From positions 1 to 26,989 of the forward strand of contig JAEXGR010000041.1 in the NCBI GenBank assembly GCA_023450745.1: a stretch of 26,989 bases of DNA, given 5' to 3'. The notes below the pieces were generated by a model. The model worked only from the letters and a program-made list of their open reading frames with translations, ran no database searches and was not told where the DNA came from. Shown here piece by piece: positions 14,171 through 22,947 of this stretch. This DNA comes from Synergistota bacterium (lineage in GTDB: Bacteria; Synergistota; Synergistia; Synergistales; Synergistaceae). A program made the position numbers and the translations under genes. Each line of letters begins with the position of its first letter. Position 1 is the first letter of the stretch.

Positions 14171-15694
14171 ATGATAAAAATTGAACTCAGCAAGTGCGTG
14201 GGATGCGGGGCATGTGAACAGGTATGTCCCTCCGACGCCGTCAAGGTTATCGACAAAAAGGCGGTCGTCAATGACAACTGCGTTCACTGCGTAACTTGCG
14301 TCAAGTACTGCAAGCTCGGCGCGATATCGGAAGACGCCGTCGCCGAAAACACGCTGCTCTGCCGTAATTGCGGCGTTAAGTGCCGTATTCCCGAGGGGAA
14401 GCAGGGCGCGTGCAAGAGATTCCGCAATGAAAAGGGCGCGCTCGCCCTTGTAAGACCCCTGCAAATTCCTACGAATACAAAAGTAGCGGCGGAAAAGACC
14501 GCGATCATGAGGCCCGTCGTCTCCGCGGTCGGAGCGGGCGCGGCCTATCCCGATTACAAACCCGCGCCCTATATCGTCACCGAAAAGCGCGACGATTTCG
14601 ACGTCGTCACCGTCGTCACCGAGGCTCCCGTCTCTTACAGCTCGATGATGGTGAAGATCGATACCAACGCCCATATCGGCGACGAAGGCGCGCTCGTGCG
14701 CCGCGACGGCCGGGTCGTCGGCATCGTCACGACGGAGCAGTACGGTTCTCACATCCTCATTCTCGGCGGCGTCAACAAGGTCAAGGGCCCCGACGGCATG
14801 TATGTCGTGAAGACGATGGCGGAGCTGGGCAACAAGGAAAAGGTGACGCTGACGGTGGACAAGGGCTGCAAGCTGGAGCTTCAGGTCGGCGAACATCCGG
14901 TGATCAACGGCGTCGTGGACGACAAGATGCGCGTCGGCTGCGGCGGCGCCTGCTGCGGGCTCTTCGCACGTTCGCTCGCGCCGCTTATCGACGAGGCGAT
15001 CATCCTCGACCACCACATCACGGGGCTCTTTACGAAGCACCCCGCCGGCGCCGAACAGAAACCCTACAGCGGCGTCACGCCGGTAGGACGGTTGGCGACC
15101 AACGGGCGCTATTTCTTCGAGCACGGCGACGGCTGGGGCGGCACGAACATCAAAGATCCCATCGAGGCGATCAAAGATATCGATATGAGCGTCGCAAGGC
15201 CCGGCATGAAGATCCTCGTCGCCGAGACCACCTGGCGCAAGATCGCGCTCTTTGAGGTCTCCGCCTGCGGCAAGCCCGTGCCCGCGGAGATCCCCGCCGA
15301 ATTGGAAGCTTTCCGCAAGATGGCGGCGGGCTGCTGCGAGGACAGCCGCGTTTCGGCGATGTACTACGCCGGCGTCGGCGGCAGCGCGCGGGCGGGCGTC
15401 ACGGTCGACCCGATACAGATCACCAAGGCTGTACACCGCGGCGACGCGAACCTGACGATCGCGGGAGCGCCGACGTATCTCATGCCCGGCGGCGGCATCA
15501 CCTTCTTAGCCGACGTGGAGAAGATGATCGACCATCCCTTCAACTATACGGCCTCGCCGGCGGTGCTCGCCCCCATCGAATACACGATGACGGTTGAGAA
15601 TTACGCAAAGATCAAAGGACACGTCAACGCGATGCGCACGAAAGAGGACGTGCTCAAAGAGGGCAGATACGAATTTACGGAGCTTAAGGATTAA
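14171..15694 (+). CDS. hnr: 6-hydroxynicotinate reductase-like iron-sulfur protein
   Basis: In nicotinate fermentation, 6-hydroxynicotinate reductase (EC 1.3.7.1) uses reduced ferredoxin to convert the hydroxylated aromatic ring to a tetrahydro-oxo form. This 507-aa cytoplasmic protein fits that family. It begins with a two-cluster ferredoxin domain (Cys9, 12, 15, 19 and Cys37, 40, 43, 47), then a third cysteine set (Cys64, 67, 71, 81) and a long catalytic part with GCGGACCG, HITGLFT, GRYFFEHGDGWGGT, VGGSARAGVTVDP and GGGITFLADVEKM. The ATG at 14171 is chosen because AGAAGGAG lies 9 nt upstream; the TTG at 14162 overlaps poorly with it. Its neighbours (Mo hydroxylase, amidohydrolase, UPF0280) reproduce the nicotinate set, but the true substrate may be another hydroxylated N-heterocycle. 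Confidence 0.7.
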   Translation: MIKIELSKCVGCGACEQVCPSDAVKVIDKKAVVNDNCVHCVTCVKYCKLGAISEDAVAENTLLCRNCGVKCRIPEGKQGACKRFRNEKGALALVRPLQIPTNTKVAAEKTAIMRPVVSAVGAGAAYPDYKPAPYIVTEKRDDFDVVTVVTEAPVSYSSMMVKIDTNAHIGDEGALVRRDGRVVGIVTTEQYGSHILILGGVNKVKGPDGMYVVKTMAELGNKEKVTLTVDKGCKLELQVGEHPVINGVVDDKMRVGCGGACCGLFARSLAPLIDEAIILDHHITGLFTKHPAGAEQKPYSGVTPVGRLATNGRYFFEHGDGWGGTNIKDPIEAIKDIDMSVARPGMKILVAETTWRKIALFEVSACGKPVPAEIPAELEAFRKMAAGCCEDSRVSAMYYAGVGGSARAGVTVDPIQITKAVHRGDANLTIAGAPTYLMPGGGITFLADVEKMIDHPFNYTASPAVLAPIEYTMTVENYAKIKGHVNAMRTKEDVLKEGRYEFTELKD

Positions 15695-15778
15695 ACGGCG
15701 GTTTAACGCGTCTGGGGAAGGTCCCATGACGTTTTATTCTGATAAAAAGTTTTACAATTCAAGAGGAGGAGCTTTGTA

Positions 15779-16759
15779 ATGAAAAAGTTTTTAACGGTAC
15801 TAGCGTTGGTTGCGGTGGTATTTTCTCTGTCCGGTTCCCTTTCCGCGCCCGCACAGGCGGCTCAGAAACTTGATCTGGCGATTTGCGGCGGTTCCATCGG
15901 CGGCGCGTGGGCGGCGATCGGCGAAGGCGTGGGCGAAGTAGTGCGCCGCAGCTATCCCGGTTCAAACACGGCTTACGAAGTTGGACAGGAAGCGGCAAAC
16001 TTAGCGCTGGTCTCGCGCGGCAAGATTCAGCTCGGCATCGCGCACGCGCAGCTCATCAAAATGGCGTCCGACGGCAAGCAGCCCTTCAAGAAAAAGATTG
16101 ACAACCTCCGCGCCCTCTGCGTTCTCTATAAGGGAGCGGTGGAGCACTTCATCGTCAAGGGCGACTTGGGGGTCAATTCGTTCGCCGATTTGAAAACTAA
16201 GAAATATCCGCTTAAGGCTTACTTCAACACGAAGGATTCCTTCATGGACATCGTCGGCAAGCACGTCATCGAAGCCGAGGGCATCACGCCCGCCGATATC
16301 GACAAGTGGGGCGGCTTCACAAAGAACAGCTCGATGGGCGCGGCGCTCGACCTGATGAGAGACGGCAAGATCGACGCCTACAGCAACGTCATCCAGGTGC
16401 CTTCAAGCCATGTCGTCGACGCGGGCACGACGCTCAAGCTGAATCTGCTCGGCATGACGCCGGCGGCGCAGAAGAAGGTCAACGACGAGCTCGGAACATA
16501 TTCGACGGTGATTCCCAAGAAGGCTTATAACTTCCTCAAGAACGACGTGCCGACAGTCGGCGCTTCCGTCATCCTGTTTACAAACGCGGACCTTCCCGAC
16601 GACGAGGCCTATGCGATCTTGAAGTCCATCAAAGACAATTTCCCCTATTTCTGCAACATCCACGGTTCGCTTAAGGGACTGAAGTTCTCCGACCTTAAGG
16701 ATACCGCCCCCGTGCCGCTTCACCCCGGCGCGGTGAAGTTCTTCAACGAACACAAATAA
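15779..16759 (+). CDS. TAXI-family TRAP transporter solute-binding protein
   Basis: This periplasmic (or membrane-anchored) receptor delivers a substrate to a TRAP permease. The 326-aa precursor has a signal peptide (MKKFLTVLALVAVVFSLSGS, cleavage after APAQA). The mature part begins with the TAXI hallmark LAICGGSIGGAWAAIGEGVGEVV and shows TAYEVGQEAANLALVSRGKIQLGIAHAQL, SFADLKTKKYPLKAYF and a C-terminal HPGAVKFFNE. A strong AGAGGAGG site precedes the ATG. Its partner is probably the fused permease at 20142-22061, from which it is separated by two genes. TAXI receptors characterised so far bind carboxylates such as glutamate or 2-oxoglutarate; here the substrate is presumably the carboxylated compound the cluster degrades. 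Confidence 0.9.
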   Translation: MKKFLTVLALVAVVFSLSGSLSAPAQAAQKLDLAICGGSIGGAWAAIGEGVGEVVRRSYPGSNTAYEVGQEAANLALVSRGKIQLGIAHAQLIKMASDGKQPFKKKIDNLRALCVLYKGAVEHFIVKGDLGVNSFADLKTKKYPLKAYFNTKDSFMDIVGKHVIEAEGITPADIDKWGGFTKNSSMGAALDLMRDGKIDAYSNVIQVPSSHVVDAGTTLKLNLLGMTPAAQKKVNDELGTYSTVIPKKAYNFLKNDVPTVGASVILFTNADLPDDEAYAILKSIKDNFPYFCNIHGSLKGLKFSDLKDTAPVPLHPGAVKFFNEHK

Positions 16760-16770
16760 CCATTCGCTGA

Positions 16771-16809
16771 GTCCTGCCGCGGGAGCTCTTCCGGGCTTCC
16801 GCGGCGGAC
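16771..16809 (+). promoter_or_regulatory. strong 3' hairpin after the solute-binding protein gene
   Basis: GTCCTGCCGCGGGAGC and GCTTCCGCGGCGGAC pair over about 14 positions with one bulge and an 8-nt loop, and no U run follows. Such hairpins often protect the mRNA of an abundant solute-binding protein from 3' decay while allowing read-through. That role is inferred. Confidence 0.55.
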
Positions 16810-16825
16810 CGGTATAACTTCTATT

Positions 16826-17779
16826 ATGAATTCTCAAAAATACAGCGTGATACAGGACGGCCTCGTGTATATTGACCACGGCCCCATCACTATGACTCTT
16901 GAGGCGCGCCGTCGCGGCCAGCCCTTTACGGAGGGCGCGGTGGCCGGGGCGGAGAAGGTTCTGGAGGTATTTGGCGAGTTTGCCGTCTATCTCGACTACC
17001 TGCGCCGGCCGGTTGCGGCGATTGCCTCGCTCCCCGAGAGCGCGCCGCGCGCCGTGCGCAAAATGACGGAATCGGTCATGATGCTCGGCGAGGATGATTT
17101 TACACCGCTCGCCGCGGTCGCCGGCACGACCGCCGATTTCGCCGTCGAGGCGATGGCGGCCTGCGGAGCGGATTACGCGCTCGCCAACAACGGGGGCGAT
17201 ATCGCCTGGCGGATATCCCCGGAGCAATGCGCACCGTCGTCCGTTCACCCTGACGAACATTTAAAGTTTTCCCAGGAGGCAGACCTGCGGACGCGTTCCC
17301 CGCGGGATTTTCTGAAGGTCGGCCTGATAAGCGACATCAATAATGGGAGGGCGACCCATTCTTTGAAAATAAGATCGTTCAGCGAGATAACAGGGCTTGC
17401 CACAAGCGGAATGGGAGGACGCAGCCTGACGCGCGGCATCGCTTCGGCGGTGACGGCGCTCGCCTCCGATTCTTCGAAGGCCGACGCAGCGGCCACTGCG
17501 ATCGCCAACGCCTGTTTCTGCGACGATCCGGCCATAGAGCAATGCCGTGCCGAGGAGCTCGACTACGGAACGGATATCAGCGGGCTCCTCGTTACCAAGT
17601 CTGTGGGCAGACTGAGGAGCGGCAGCGCGGAACTTGCTCTTTCGGCCGGGGCCAAAAGGGCCGAAGAGCTGATCGGCAAAGGTATGATTTTAGGCGCGGT
17701 CATCTTTGTCGCCGGCGCCATGCAGGTAGTGAAAACGAAGGAGAGAGGAGACCTCTTCGAGGTCGCCGCATTGGTTTAG
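16826..17779 (+). CDS. UPF0280 family protein (ApbE/flavin-transferase-like)
   Basis: The 317-aa protein fits the UPF0280 (COG2122) family: VYIDHGPITMTLEARRRGQPF, TADFAVEAMAACGADYALANNGGDIAW, SFSEITGLATSGMGGRSLTRGIASAVTALASDSSKADAAATAIANA. The overall pattern, including ANNGGDIA and the late Ser/Asp-rich segment, is reminiscent of ApbE, which attaches FMN to proteins, so a flavin-handling or maturation role is plausible. Its recurrent neighbour, as I know it, is the 6-hydroxynicotinate reductase type of gene, as here (one gene apart). There is no signal peptide, unlike many ApbE proteins. The ribosome site before ATG 16826 is poor, suggesting low expression or coupling. Its biochemical function is unproven. 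Confidence 0.75.
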   Translation: MNSQKYSVIQDGLVYIDHGPITMTLEARRRGQPFTEGAVAGAEKVLEVFGEFAVYLDYLRRPVAAIASLPESAPRAVRKMTESVMMLGEDDFTPLAAVAGTTADFAVEAMAACGADYALANNGGDIAWRISPEQCAPSSVHPDEHLKFSQEADLRTRSPRDFLKVGLISDINNGRATHSLKIRSFSEITGLATSGMGGRSLTRGIASAVTALASDSSKADAAATAIANACFCDDPAIEQCRAEELDYGTDISGLLVTKSVGRLRSGSAELALSAGAKRAEELIGKGMILGAVIFVAGAMQVVKTKERGDLFEVAALV

Positions 17780-17804
17780 GTAATAAAGTTGTGGAGGGCT
17801 CTAT

Positions 17805-20084
17805 ATGGAGAAGTTTAAAAGTATCGGCTTGAAACAAAGCTTTGTAGACGCTCGGGAGAAGGTTACGGGAAGCGCCAGGTATCTTGACGACCTGGAATTC
17901 TCCGGCCTGCTGATCGGGAAGATATTACGCTCGCCCCATCCGCACGCGAGGATTGTGTCGATCGACACTGCCGCCGCCGAAGCGCTGCCTGGCGTGAAGG
18001 CGGTGATCACCGCGAAGGACTGTCCGCAGAACAAGTTCGGCATGGAAATCGCCGACGTCGACATGCTGGCGGTGGAGAAGGTACGTTACGTCGGCGACGA
18101 GGTAGCGGCTGTCGCGGCGGAGACGGACGAGATCGCGAAAGAGGCGCTCAAGCTCATTAAAGTGGAGTATGAGCTGCTGCCGGTCGTCGACGACCCGATG
18201 AAGGCGATGGAAAAGGATTCCCCGCTCGTCCATGTGGAGAAGGGGACGAACGTCGCGCGCGAGTATCATCTTCAGCGCGGCGATGTGGAGGCGGATTTCG
18301 CCGCCTGCGATTATGTCTTTGAAAAGGAATTCAGCACGCACCGCGTCTCCGGCCTTTACCTCGAGCCGTTCGGCGCGGTCGCGCAGTGGGAATCGAACGG
18401 CCGCCTCACGGTGTGGACGGGGCTGCAGTCCGCCTTCCAGGGGAGAAACGAAATCGCGAAGGCCCTCGGCATCAAACCGTCGATGGTGACGGTGAAGTCG
18501 CCCTTTATCGGCGGCGGCTTCGGCGCGAAGATCTGGATCAGGAACTTCCACCCCATCGCCGCGGTGCTCGCGAAGAAGACGGGGCGGCCCGTGAAGATAG
18601 TGCTCACGCGCGACGAGGAGCAGCTGACGACGCGCCCGCGCATCGCCCCGCGCATGAAGGTGAAGCTCGGCATGATGAAGGACGGCACGATGGTCTGCAA
18701 ACAGGCGACGATCGTAGCCGACAACGGCGCTTACTCCTGGGCCGCCCCCAAGGTGCTGCTGAACCTTTCGATGCGCACCGACTGCCTTTACAGATATAAG
18801 TCCAGCAAATGCGACTCCTACCTTGTCTATACGAATCTCATCCCGACCAGCGGCTTCCGCGGCTACGGCAACAGCCAGATGCACTTCGCCGTCGAATCGT
18901 TTATCGACGAATGCTGCCGCCAGGTAGGACTCGACCCCGTCGCGGTGCGCCTCAAGAACTGCGTTCACAAGGGCGACATGACGCTGCACCGCTGGCACAT
19001 CAAGAGCTGCGAACTCTCCGAATGCATCAGGATCGCGGCGGAAAAGATCAAGGAAAACCGCCTGCCCGCCGAGGAACAGAACGGACGCATCAAGCGCGGC
19101 ATCGGCGTCGCCTGCATGACGCACGTCTCCGGCAACCGCGGCGGCGATAAATTTGACGGTTCTTCCGCGATGATCCGTATCCATGAGGACGGCGAAGTCT
19201 TTATTTTCTCCGGCGAAGCCGATTTGGGCCAGGGAGCGAAGACCGTCTTCGCGCAGATCGCCGCGGAAAAGCTCGGCGTGCCGATCAGCGACATCACGGT
19301 GATGCCGCTCGACACGGACGTAAGCCCCTTCGGCATGGGCACCTACTCCAGCCGCGTCACCACGGTGGGAGGCAAGGCCGTCTTCCTCGCGAGTGAAAAG
19401 GTTCTCGACCAGGTGCTGACGCTCGCCGCGGAGATGAGCAAGAGGCAGCGCGACACGATGTATATGGAAAACGGCCTCATCAAGTGCAGCCGCGACCCGT
19501 CCGTCCTGATGACGCTCAAAGAGGTCGCCGCGAAGGCGATCCGCAGCCGCGCCGGCGTGCCGCTGACGGCCTACGTCACCTATGATCCTCCGACGGAGGG
19601 CGCGGACAAGGACTTCTACGGCGACTACTCAAGCGCCTATTCTTTCGGCGCTCACGGCGTTGAGGTGGAAGTCGACACCCACACCGGCAAGGTGAAGGTG
19701 CTGCGCGTCATCGCCGTACACGACGTCGGCAAGGTCATCAACGAGCTGGGGCTCAACGGCCAGATCACCGGCGGCGTCGCGCAGGGCATCGGCTGGTGCC
19801 TCTATGAAAATATGCTCTTCAAGAAGGGCGTGCCCGCGACAAACGGCCTGCACGGATATACCTTCATGACGATCAAGGACATGCCCGCCGTCGAGGGTAT
19901 CGCCATCGAGAGCAACGACCCGATCGGCCCCTACGGCGCGAAGGGCGTCGGCGAACCGACGCTGATCCCGACGGCCCCCGCCATCGCGAACGCGATCGAG
20001 GACGCCTGCGGCGTGCGCATACGCGACCTGCCGATCACCCCGGAAAAGCTTTACTGGGCGCTGCACGCTCCCAAAGAAGACTAA
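17805..20084 (+). CDS. molybdenum hydroxylase (xanthine dehydrogenase family) large subunit
   Basis: This 759-aa subunit binds the molybdopterin cofactor and would hydroxylate a carbon next to a ring nitrogen using water. The N-terminal aldehyde oxidase/xanthine dehydrogenase a/b hammerhead (about 15-125; KVTGSARYLDDLEFSGLL, RVRYVGDEVAAVAAE-like KVRYVGDEVAAVAAE) is followed by the Mo-binding domain (about 135-670): GLYLEPFGAVAQW, PFIGGGFGAKIW, SGFRGYGNSQMHFAVE, GEADLGQGAKTVFAQIAAE, AVHDVGKVINE. The catalytic Glu is Glu717 in GAKGVGEPT. FAD and 2Fe-2S subunits are encoded downstream, split from it by the TRAP permease. Nicotinate dehydrogenase of E. barkeri has this domain in two polypeptides; here it is one. 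With YqeB nearby, a selenium-containing cofactor is likely. The substrate is unknown. Confidence 0.9.
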   Translation: MEKFKSIGLKQSFVDAREKVTGSARYLDDLEFSGLLIGKILRSPHPHARIVSIDTAAAEALPGVKAVITAKDCPQNKFGMEIADVDMLAVEKVRYVGDEVAAVAAETDEIAKEALKLIKVEYELLPVVDDPMKAMEKDSPLVHVEKGTNVAREYHLQRGDVEADFAACDYVFEKEFSTHRVSGLYLEPFGAVAQWESNGRLTVWTGLQSAFQGRNEIAKALGIKPSMVTVKSPFIGGGFGAKIWIRNFHPIAAVLAKKTGRPVKIVLTRDEEQLTTRPRIAPRMKVKLGMMKDGTMVCKQATIVADNGAYSWAAPKVLLNLSMRTDCLYRYKSSKCDSYLVYTNLIPTSGFRGYGNSQMHFAVESFIDECCRQVGLDPVAVRLKNCVHKGDMTLHRWHIKSCELSECIRIAAEKIKENRLPAEEQNGRIKRGIGVACMTHVSGNRGGDKFDGSSAMIRIHEDGEVFIFSGEADLGQGAKTVFAQIAAEKLGVPISDITVMPLDTDVSPFGMGTYSSRVTTVGGKAVFLASEKVLDQVLTLAAEMSKRQRDTMYMENGLIKCSRDPSVLMTLKEVAAKAIRSRAGVPLTAYVTYDPPTEGADKDFYGDYSSAYSFGAHGVEVEVDTHTGKVKVLRVIAVHDVGKVINELGLNGQITGGVAQGIGWCLYENMLFKKGVPATNGLHGYTFMTIKDMPAVEGIAIESNDPIGPYGAKGVGEPTLIPTAPAIANAIEDACGVRIRDLPITPEKLYWALHAPKED

Positions 20085-20141
20085 ACGCGACGTCCGAAAC
20101 TTTGTAAGTTACCCTTAATATCTGAATTGAGGTGCAGATAA

Positions 20142-22061
20142 TTGAACAAATTATGGAAATTGCTGACAGAAGAGGGAAAAAAGCGCAAACTGACAGGCTT
20201 TGACGCGCTGACGGTGAAATACGTTGCCGTTATTATGTCTCTCTATCAGCTGGCCCAGGCGACCTTCCTGACGATTCAGCCCCAGATGCACTACGCGATA
20301 CACCTGACGTTCATCATGGTGCTCTGCGCGCTGATATACACAAGGACCTTCCAGGCGCACGAACGCACCAGCACGAGGATACCTATCGAAGACTGGATCT
20401 ACGCGGCCATCCTCGCGGTCGCTGGCATCTACTATTGCACGCAGATGGAGACCTACCTGACGCGTATGCCGATGGTGGACGAGCTCTCTTCGCTGGAGAT
20501 AGTCATCGGCCTCCTGACCGTCATCGCGGTCATCGGTCTGACGAAGCGGTGCATGGGCTTCGTCCTTCCCAGCATCGGCTGCATATTCTTAGCCTATGCG
20601 CTGTGGGGACATATGATCCCCGGCGTGCTATACCACCGCAAGCTGCTGGCGGTAGATATCCTTGACCAGCTGGTCTTCACGACGAACGGGATATATTCGT
20701 CGCCGATCGCGGCGGCCGCGACTTACGTGTTTATGTTCGTAATGTTCGGCTCCTTCTTTGCCGCTTCGGGAGCGGGAGACTTTTTCTATAAGTTCTCGAT
20801 GGCCGTCGCCGGGCGCTATGCCGGCGGCGCCGGTAAAGTCGCGATCGTTACGAGCGGGCTCTTCGGCATGATAAACGGCAGCCCGACGGCCAACGTCGTC
20901 ACGACGGGCTCCTTCACCATCCCGATGATGAAAAAGGCGGGGTATGACGGGACCTTCTCCGGCGCGGTTACTGCCGTCGCTGCCACCGGCGGCGGCATCA
21001 TGCCGCCGATCATGGGCACGGCGGCCTTCCTGATGGTCGAAATGGCCGGCATCTCTTATAAGAATATCGCCATCGCAGCCTTTGTGCCCGGAGTTCTCTA
21101 CTACCTGGCTCTGTTGCTCATCGTTCATTTCCGCGCGAAAAAGTGCGGCCTCGTCGGCCTTGACGCCGCGGAACTGCCCTCCGTATGGGGCACTCTTAAA
21201 GAGGGCTGGATATTCCTCGTGCCTCTCGTCGTGCTGGTCGTAATGCTCATGCGCGGATATACTGCCAACCTTTCCGCGGTTGTCGGCATCGTGGCCGTTA
21301 TCGCCGCCTCCTGGGCCCGCAAAGAGACGCGGATGCACCTGCCCGCGGTGATCAAGGCGCTGGAAGACGCCGCGCGCTCGGCCGTCATCGTTTCACTCTC
21401 CTGCGCGGTCGCCGGCTGCGTCATTGCGGGGCTGATGACGACGGGACTCAGCGGAAAGCTCGCGAGCCTCATCCTCAGCCTGGGCGGCAACAGCACCCTG
21501 TCGGCGCTTATTCTGACCGCGGCAATCTGCACGCTGCTCGGCATGGGAATGCCGGTCGCGGCGGCCTACTGCCTGACGGCGGCGCTTTGCATCCCCTCGC
21601 TCTATGAGCTTGGCCTGCAGCCGCTTGAAGCGCATATGTTCGTCGTTTACTTCGCGACCCTTTCGGCGATCACGCCGCCGGTAGCCGTCGCCTCCTACGC
21701 CGCGGCGGGGATATCCGAATCAAACGCGGCGACGGTCGGCTGGCAGGCCTGCCGCATCGGCCTGGTGTCGTTCATCGTCCCCTTCATCTTCGTCTTCGAG
21801 CCGATGCTGATGGTCACTCCCGATAACTTCTCGCTCCAGAGCATCTGGATTGTGACCACGGCGACGTTGGGCGTCATCATCCTCTGCGCCGGCCTCGAGG
21901 GCTTCCTGAAGCGGGAGATCCCGATGATCCTGCGCGGCGTGCTGGTGATCGGCGGCCTGCTGCTCATCTATCCCGGCGCGATCACGGACTATATCGGACT
22001 GGGTGTCATGGCTCTGCTTATCGTTCAGCAGTTCGCCGGAATTAAACTAGGGGGGAAATAA
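20142..22061 (+). CDS. TRAP transporter fused permease (4TM/12TM, DctQM-type)
   Basis: This 639-aa integral membrane protein joins the small (DctQ-like, about residues 20-150) and large (DctM-like, about 180-600) TRAP permease parts, as is usual for TAXI systems. Signatures include SGLFGMINGSPTANVVTTGSFTIP, GGGIMPPIMGTAAFLMVEMAG, ICTLLGMGMPVAAAYCLTAAL and SAITPPVAVASYAAAGISESN. It has about 16 or more hydrophobic segments. The start is a TTG (20142), supported by GAGGTG 7 nt upstream; no better in-frame ATG is near. It imports substrate with a sodium or proton gradient together with the TAXI receptor encoded at 15779-16759. It is wedged between the hydroxylase large and FAD subunits and is followed after 1 bp by the latter, which ties uptake to the first catabolic step. 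Confidence 0.9.
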   Translation: MNKLWKLLTEEGKKRKLTGFDALTVKYVAVIMSLYQLAQATFLTIQPQMHYAIHLTFIMVLCALIYTRTFQAHERTSTRIPIEDWIYAAILAVAGIYYCTQMETYLTRMPMVDELSSLEIVIGLLTVIAVIGLTKRCMGFVLPSIGCIFLAYALWGHMIPGVLYHRKLLAVDILDQLVFTTNGIYSSPIAAAATYVFMFVMFGSFFAASGAGDFFYKFSMAVAGRYAGGAGKVAIVTSGLFGMINGSPTANVVTTGSFTIPMMKKAGYDGTFSGAVTAVAATGGGIMPPIMGTAAFLMVEMAGISYKNIAIAAFVPGVLYYLALLLIVHFRAKKCGLVGLDAAELPSVWGTLKEGWIFLVPLVVLVVMLMRGYTANLSAVVGIVAVIAASWARKETRMHLPAVIKALEDAARSAVIVSLSCAVAGCVIAGLMTTGLSGKLASLILSLGGNSTLSALILTAAICTLLGMGMPVAAAYCLTAALCIPSLYELGLQPLEAHMFVVYFATLSAITPPVAVASYAAAGISESNAATVGWQACRIGLVSFIVPFIFVFEPMLMVTPDNFSLQSIWIVTTATLGVIILCAGLEGFLKREIPMILRGVLVIGGLLLIYPGAITDYIGLGVMALLIVQQFAGIKLGGK

Positions 22062-22062
22062 A

Positions 22063-22935
22063 TTGAAAAAGGTGGAAAAACACTTATTTCCGAAAGATAT
22101 AAAAGAGGCGCTCGCGCTCCTGGAAGAATATAAGGGCGAGGCCCGCCTCGTCTCGGGCGCGACGGACCTGATGCTCTGGATTCGCGAGGAAAAGGTGACC
22201 CCGCGGGTGCTGGTGGATGTCTCGGATCTTCCCGAAATGCGCTTCGTCTCCGTCGAAAACGGGAAGATGACGATCGGCGCGGCGATGACCCACGCCGAGA
22301 TAGCGGCGCACGAGGCGGTGAAACGGATCTTTCCGGCGCTCTCCGACGGCTGCCGCAGCGTCGGTTCACCGCAGATACGCAATATCGCCACGCTTGCGGG
22401 GAACATCGTCAGCGCGCAGCCCGCGGCGGACTCCGTGGTGCCGATGACGGCCCTGGGCGCGGTATGCGAGATCGTCAGCAAAGAGGGAATACGCAGGCAG
22501 CCGCTCTGTGAGCTCTCGAAGACGGTCGGCGAAAGCTACGTCGACCCGACGAAGGAGATCTTGACGAAGATTGAAATCACCGTCCCCGCCGGCAAATACG
22601 GCACCGCCTTCAAGCGGATCGCGCCGCGCGAGGCGATGGCGCTGCCGGTGGTCAACGTAGCGGTGATGCTCGAGGCCGCAGGCGACGGAACCCTAAGCGC
22701 GGCGCGCGTCGTCGCCTCGCCGGTCGCCGTCGTGCCCTTCCGCGCGCAGAAGGCCGAGGCGCATCTGCTGGGCAAAAAACCGCAGGCGGCGCTCATCGCC
22801 GAAGCCGCCGCGATCGCGGGGGACGAGGCGTCGCCGCGCGACTCTCTCGTCCGCGGTTCGGGAGCCTACCGCAAAGCGCTTGTGAAGGATCTTGTCGAAC
22901 AGGCGCTTACGGAAGCGGCCGCGGCGCTCGTATAA
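22063..22935 (+). CDS. molybdenum hydroxylase FAD-binding subunit
   Basis: This 290-aa protein is the electron-output subunit of the xanthine dehydrogenase family. The PCMH-type FAD domain (about 1-170) shows VSGATDLMLWIREE, DVSDLPEMRFV, IGAAMTHAEIA and the signature GSPQIRNIATLAGNIVSAQPAADSV. The C-terminal CO dehydrogenase flavoprotein domain (about 180-285) contains GTAFKRIAPREAMALPVVNVAVML and DSLVRGSGAYRKALVKDLV. It starts with TTG (22063), 1 bp after the permease stop, with AGGGGGG 7 nt upstream, implying translational coupling. It works with the large subunit and the 2Fe-2S subunit encoded next. Confidence 0.9.
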   Translation: MKKVEKHLFPKDIKEALALLEEYKGEARLVSGATDLMLWIREEKVTPRVLVDVSDLPEMRFVSVENGKMTIGAAMTHAEIAAHEAVKRIFPALSDGCRSVGSPQIRNIATLAGNIVSAQPAADSVVPMTALGAVCEIVSKEGIRRQPLCELSKTVGESYVDPTKEILTKIEITVPAGKYGTAFKRIAPREAMALPVVNVAVMLEAAGDGTLSAARVVASPVAVVPFRAQKAEAHLLGKKPQAALIAEAAAIAGDEASPRDSLVRGSGAYRKALVKDLVEQALTEAAAALV

Positions 22936-22947
22936 GGAGTGAATCTC

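Noticed and set aside
10013..15694. Straight assignment as the known nicotinate fermentation cluster
   Set aside because: Methyleneglutarate mutase, methylitaconate isomerase, hydroxymethylglutarate dehydrogenase and the aconitase-like dimethylmaleate hydratase are absent, and methylaspartate ammonia-lyase is not part of that route.
22939..22947. GTG start for the 2Fe-2S subunit
   Set aside because: The GTG overlaps the last base of the AAGGAG ribosome site; the ATG at 22948 has normal spacing and gives the standard N-terminus.
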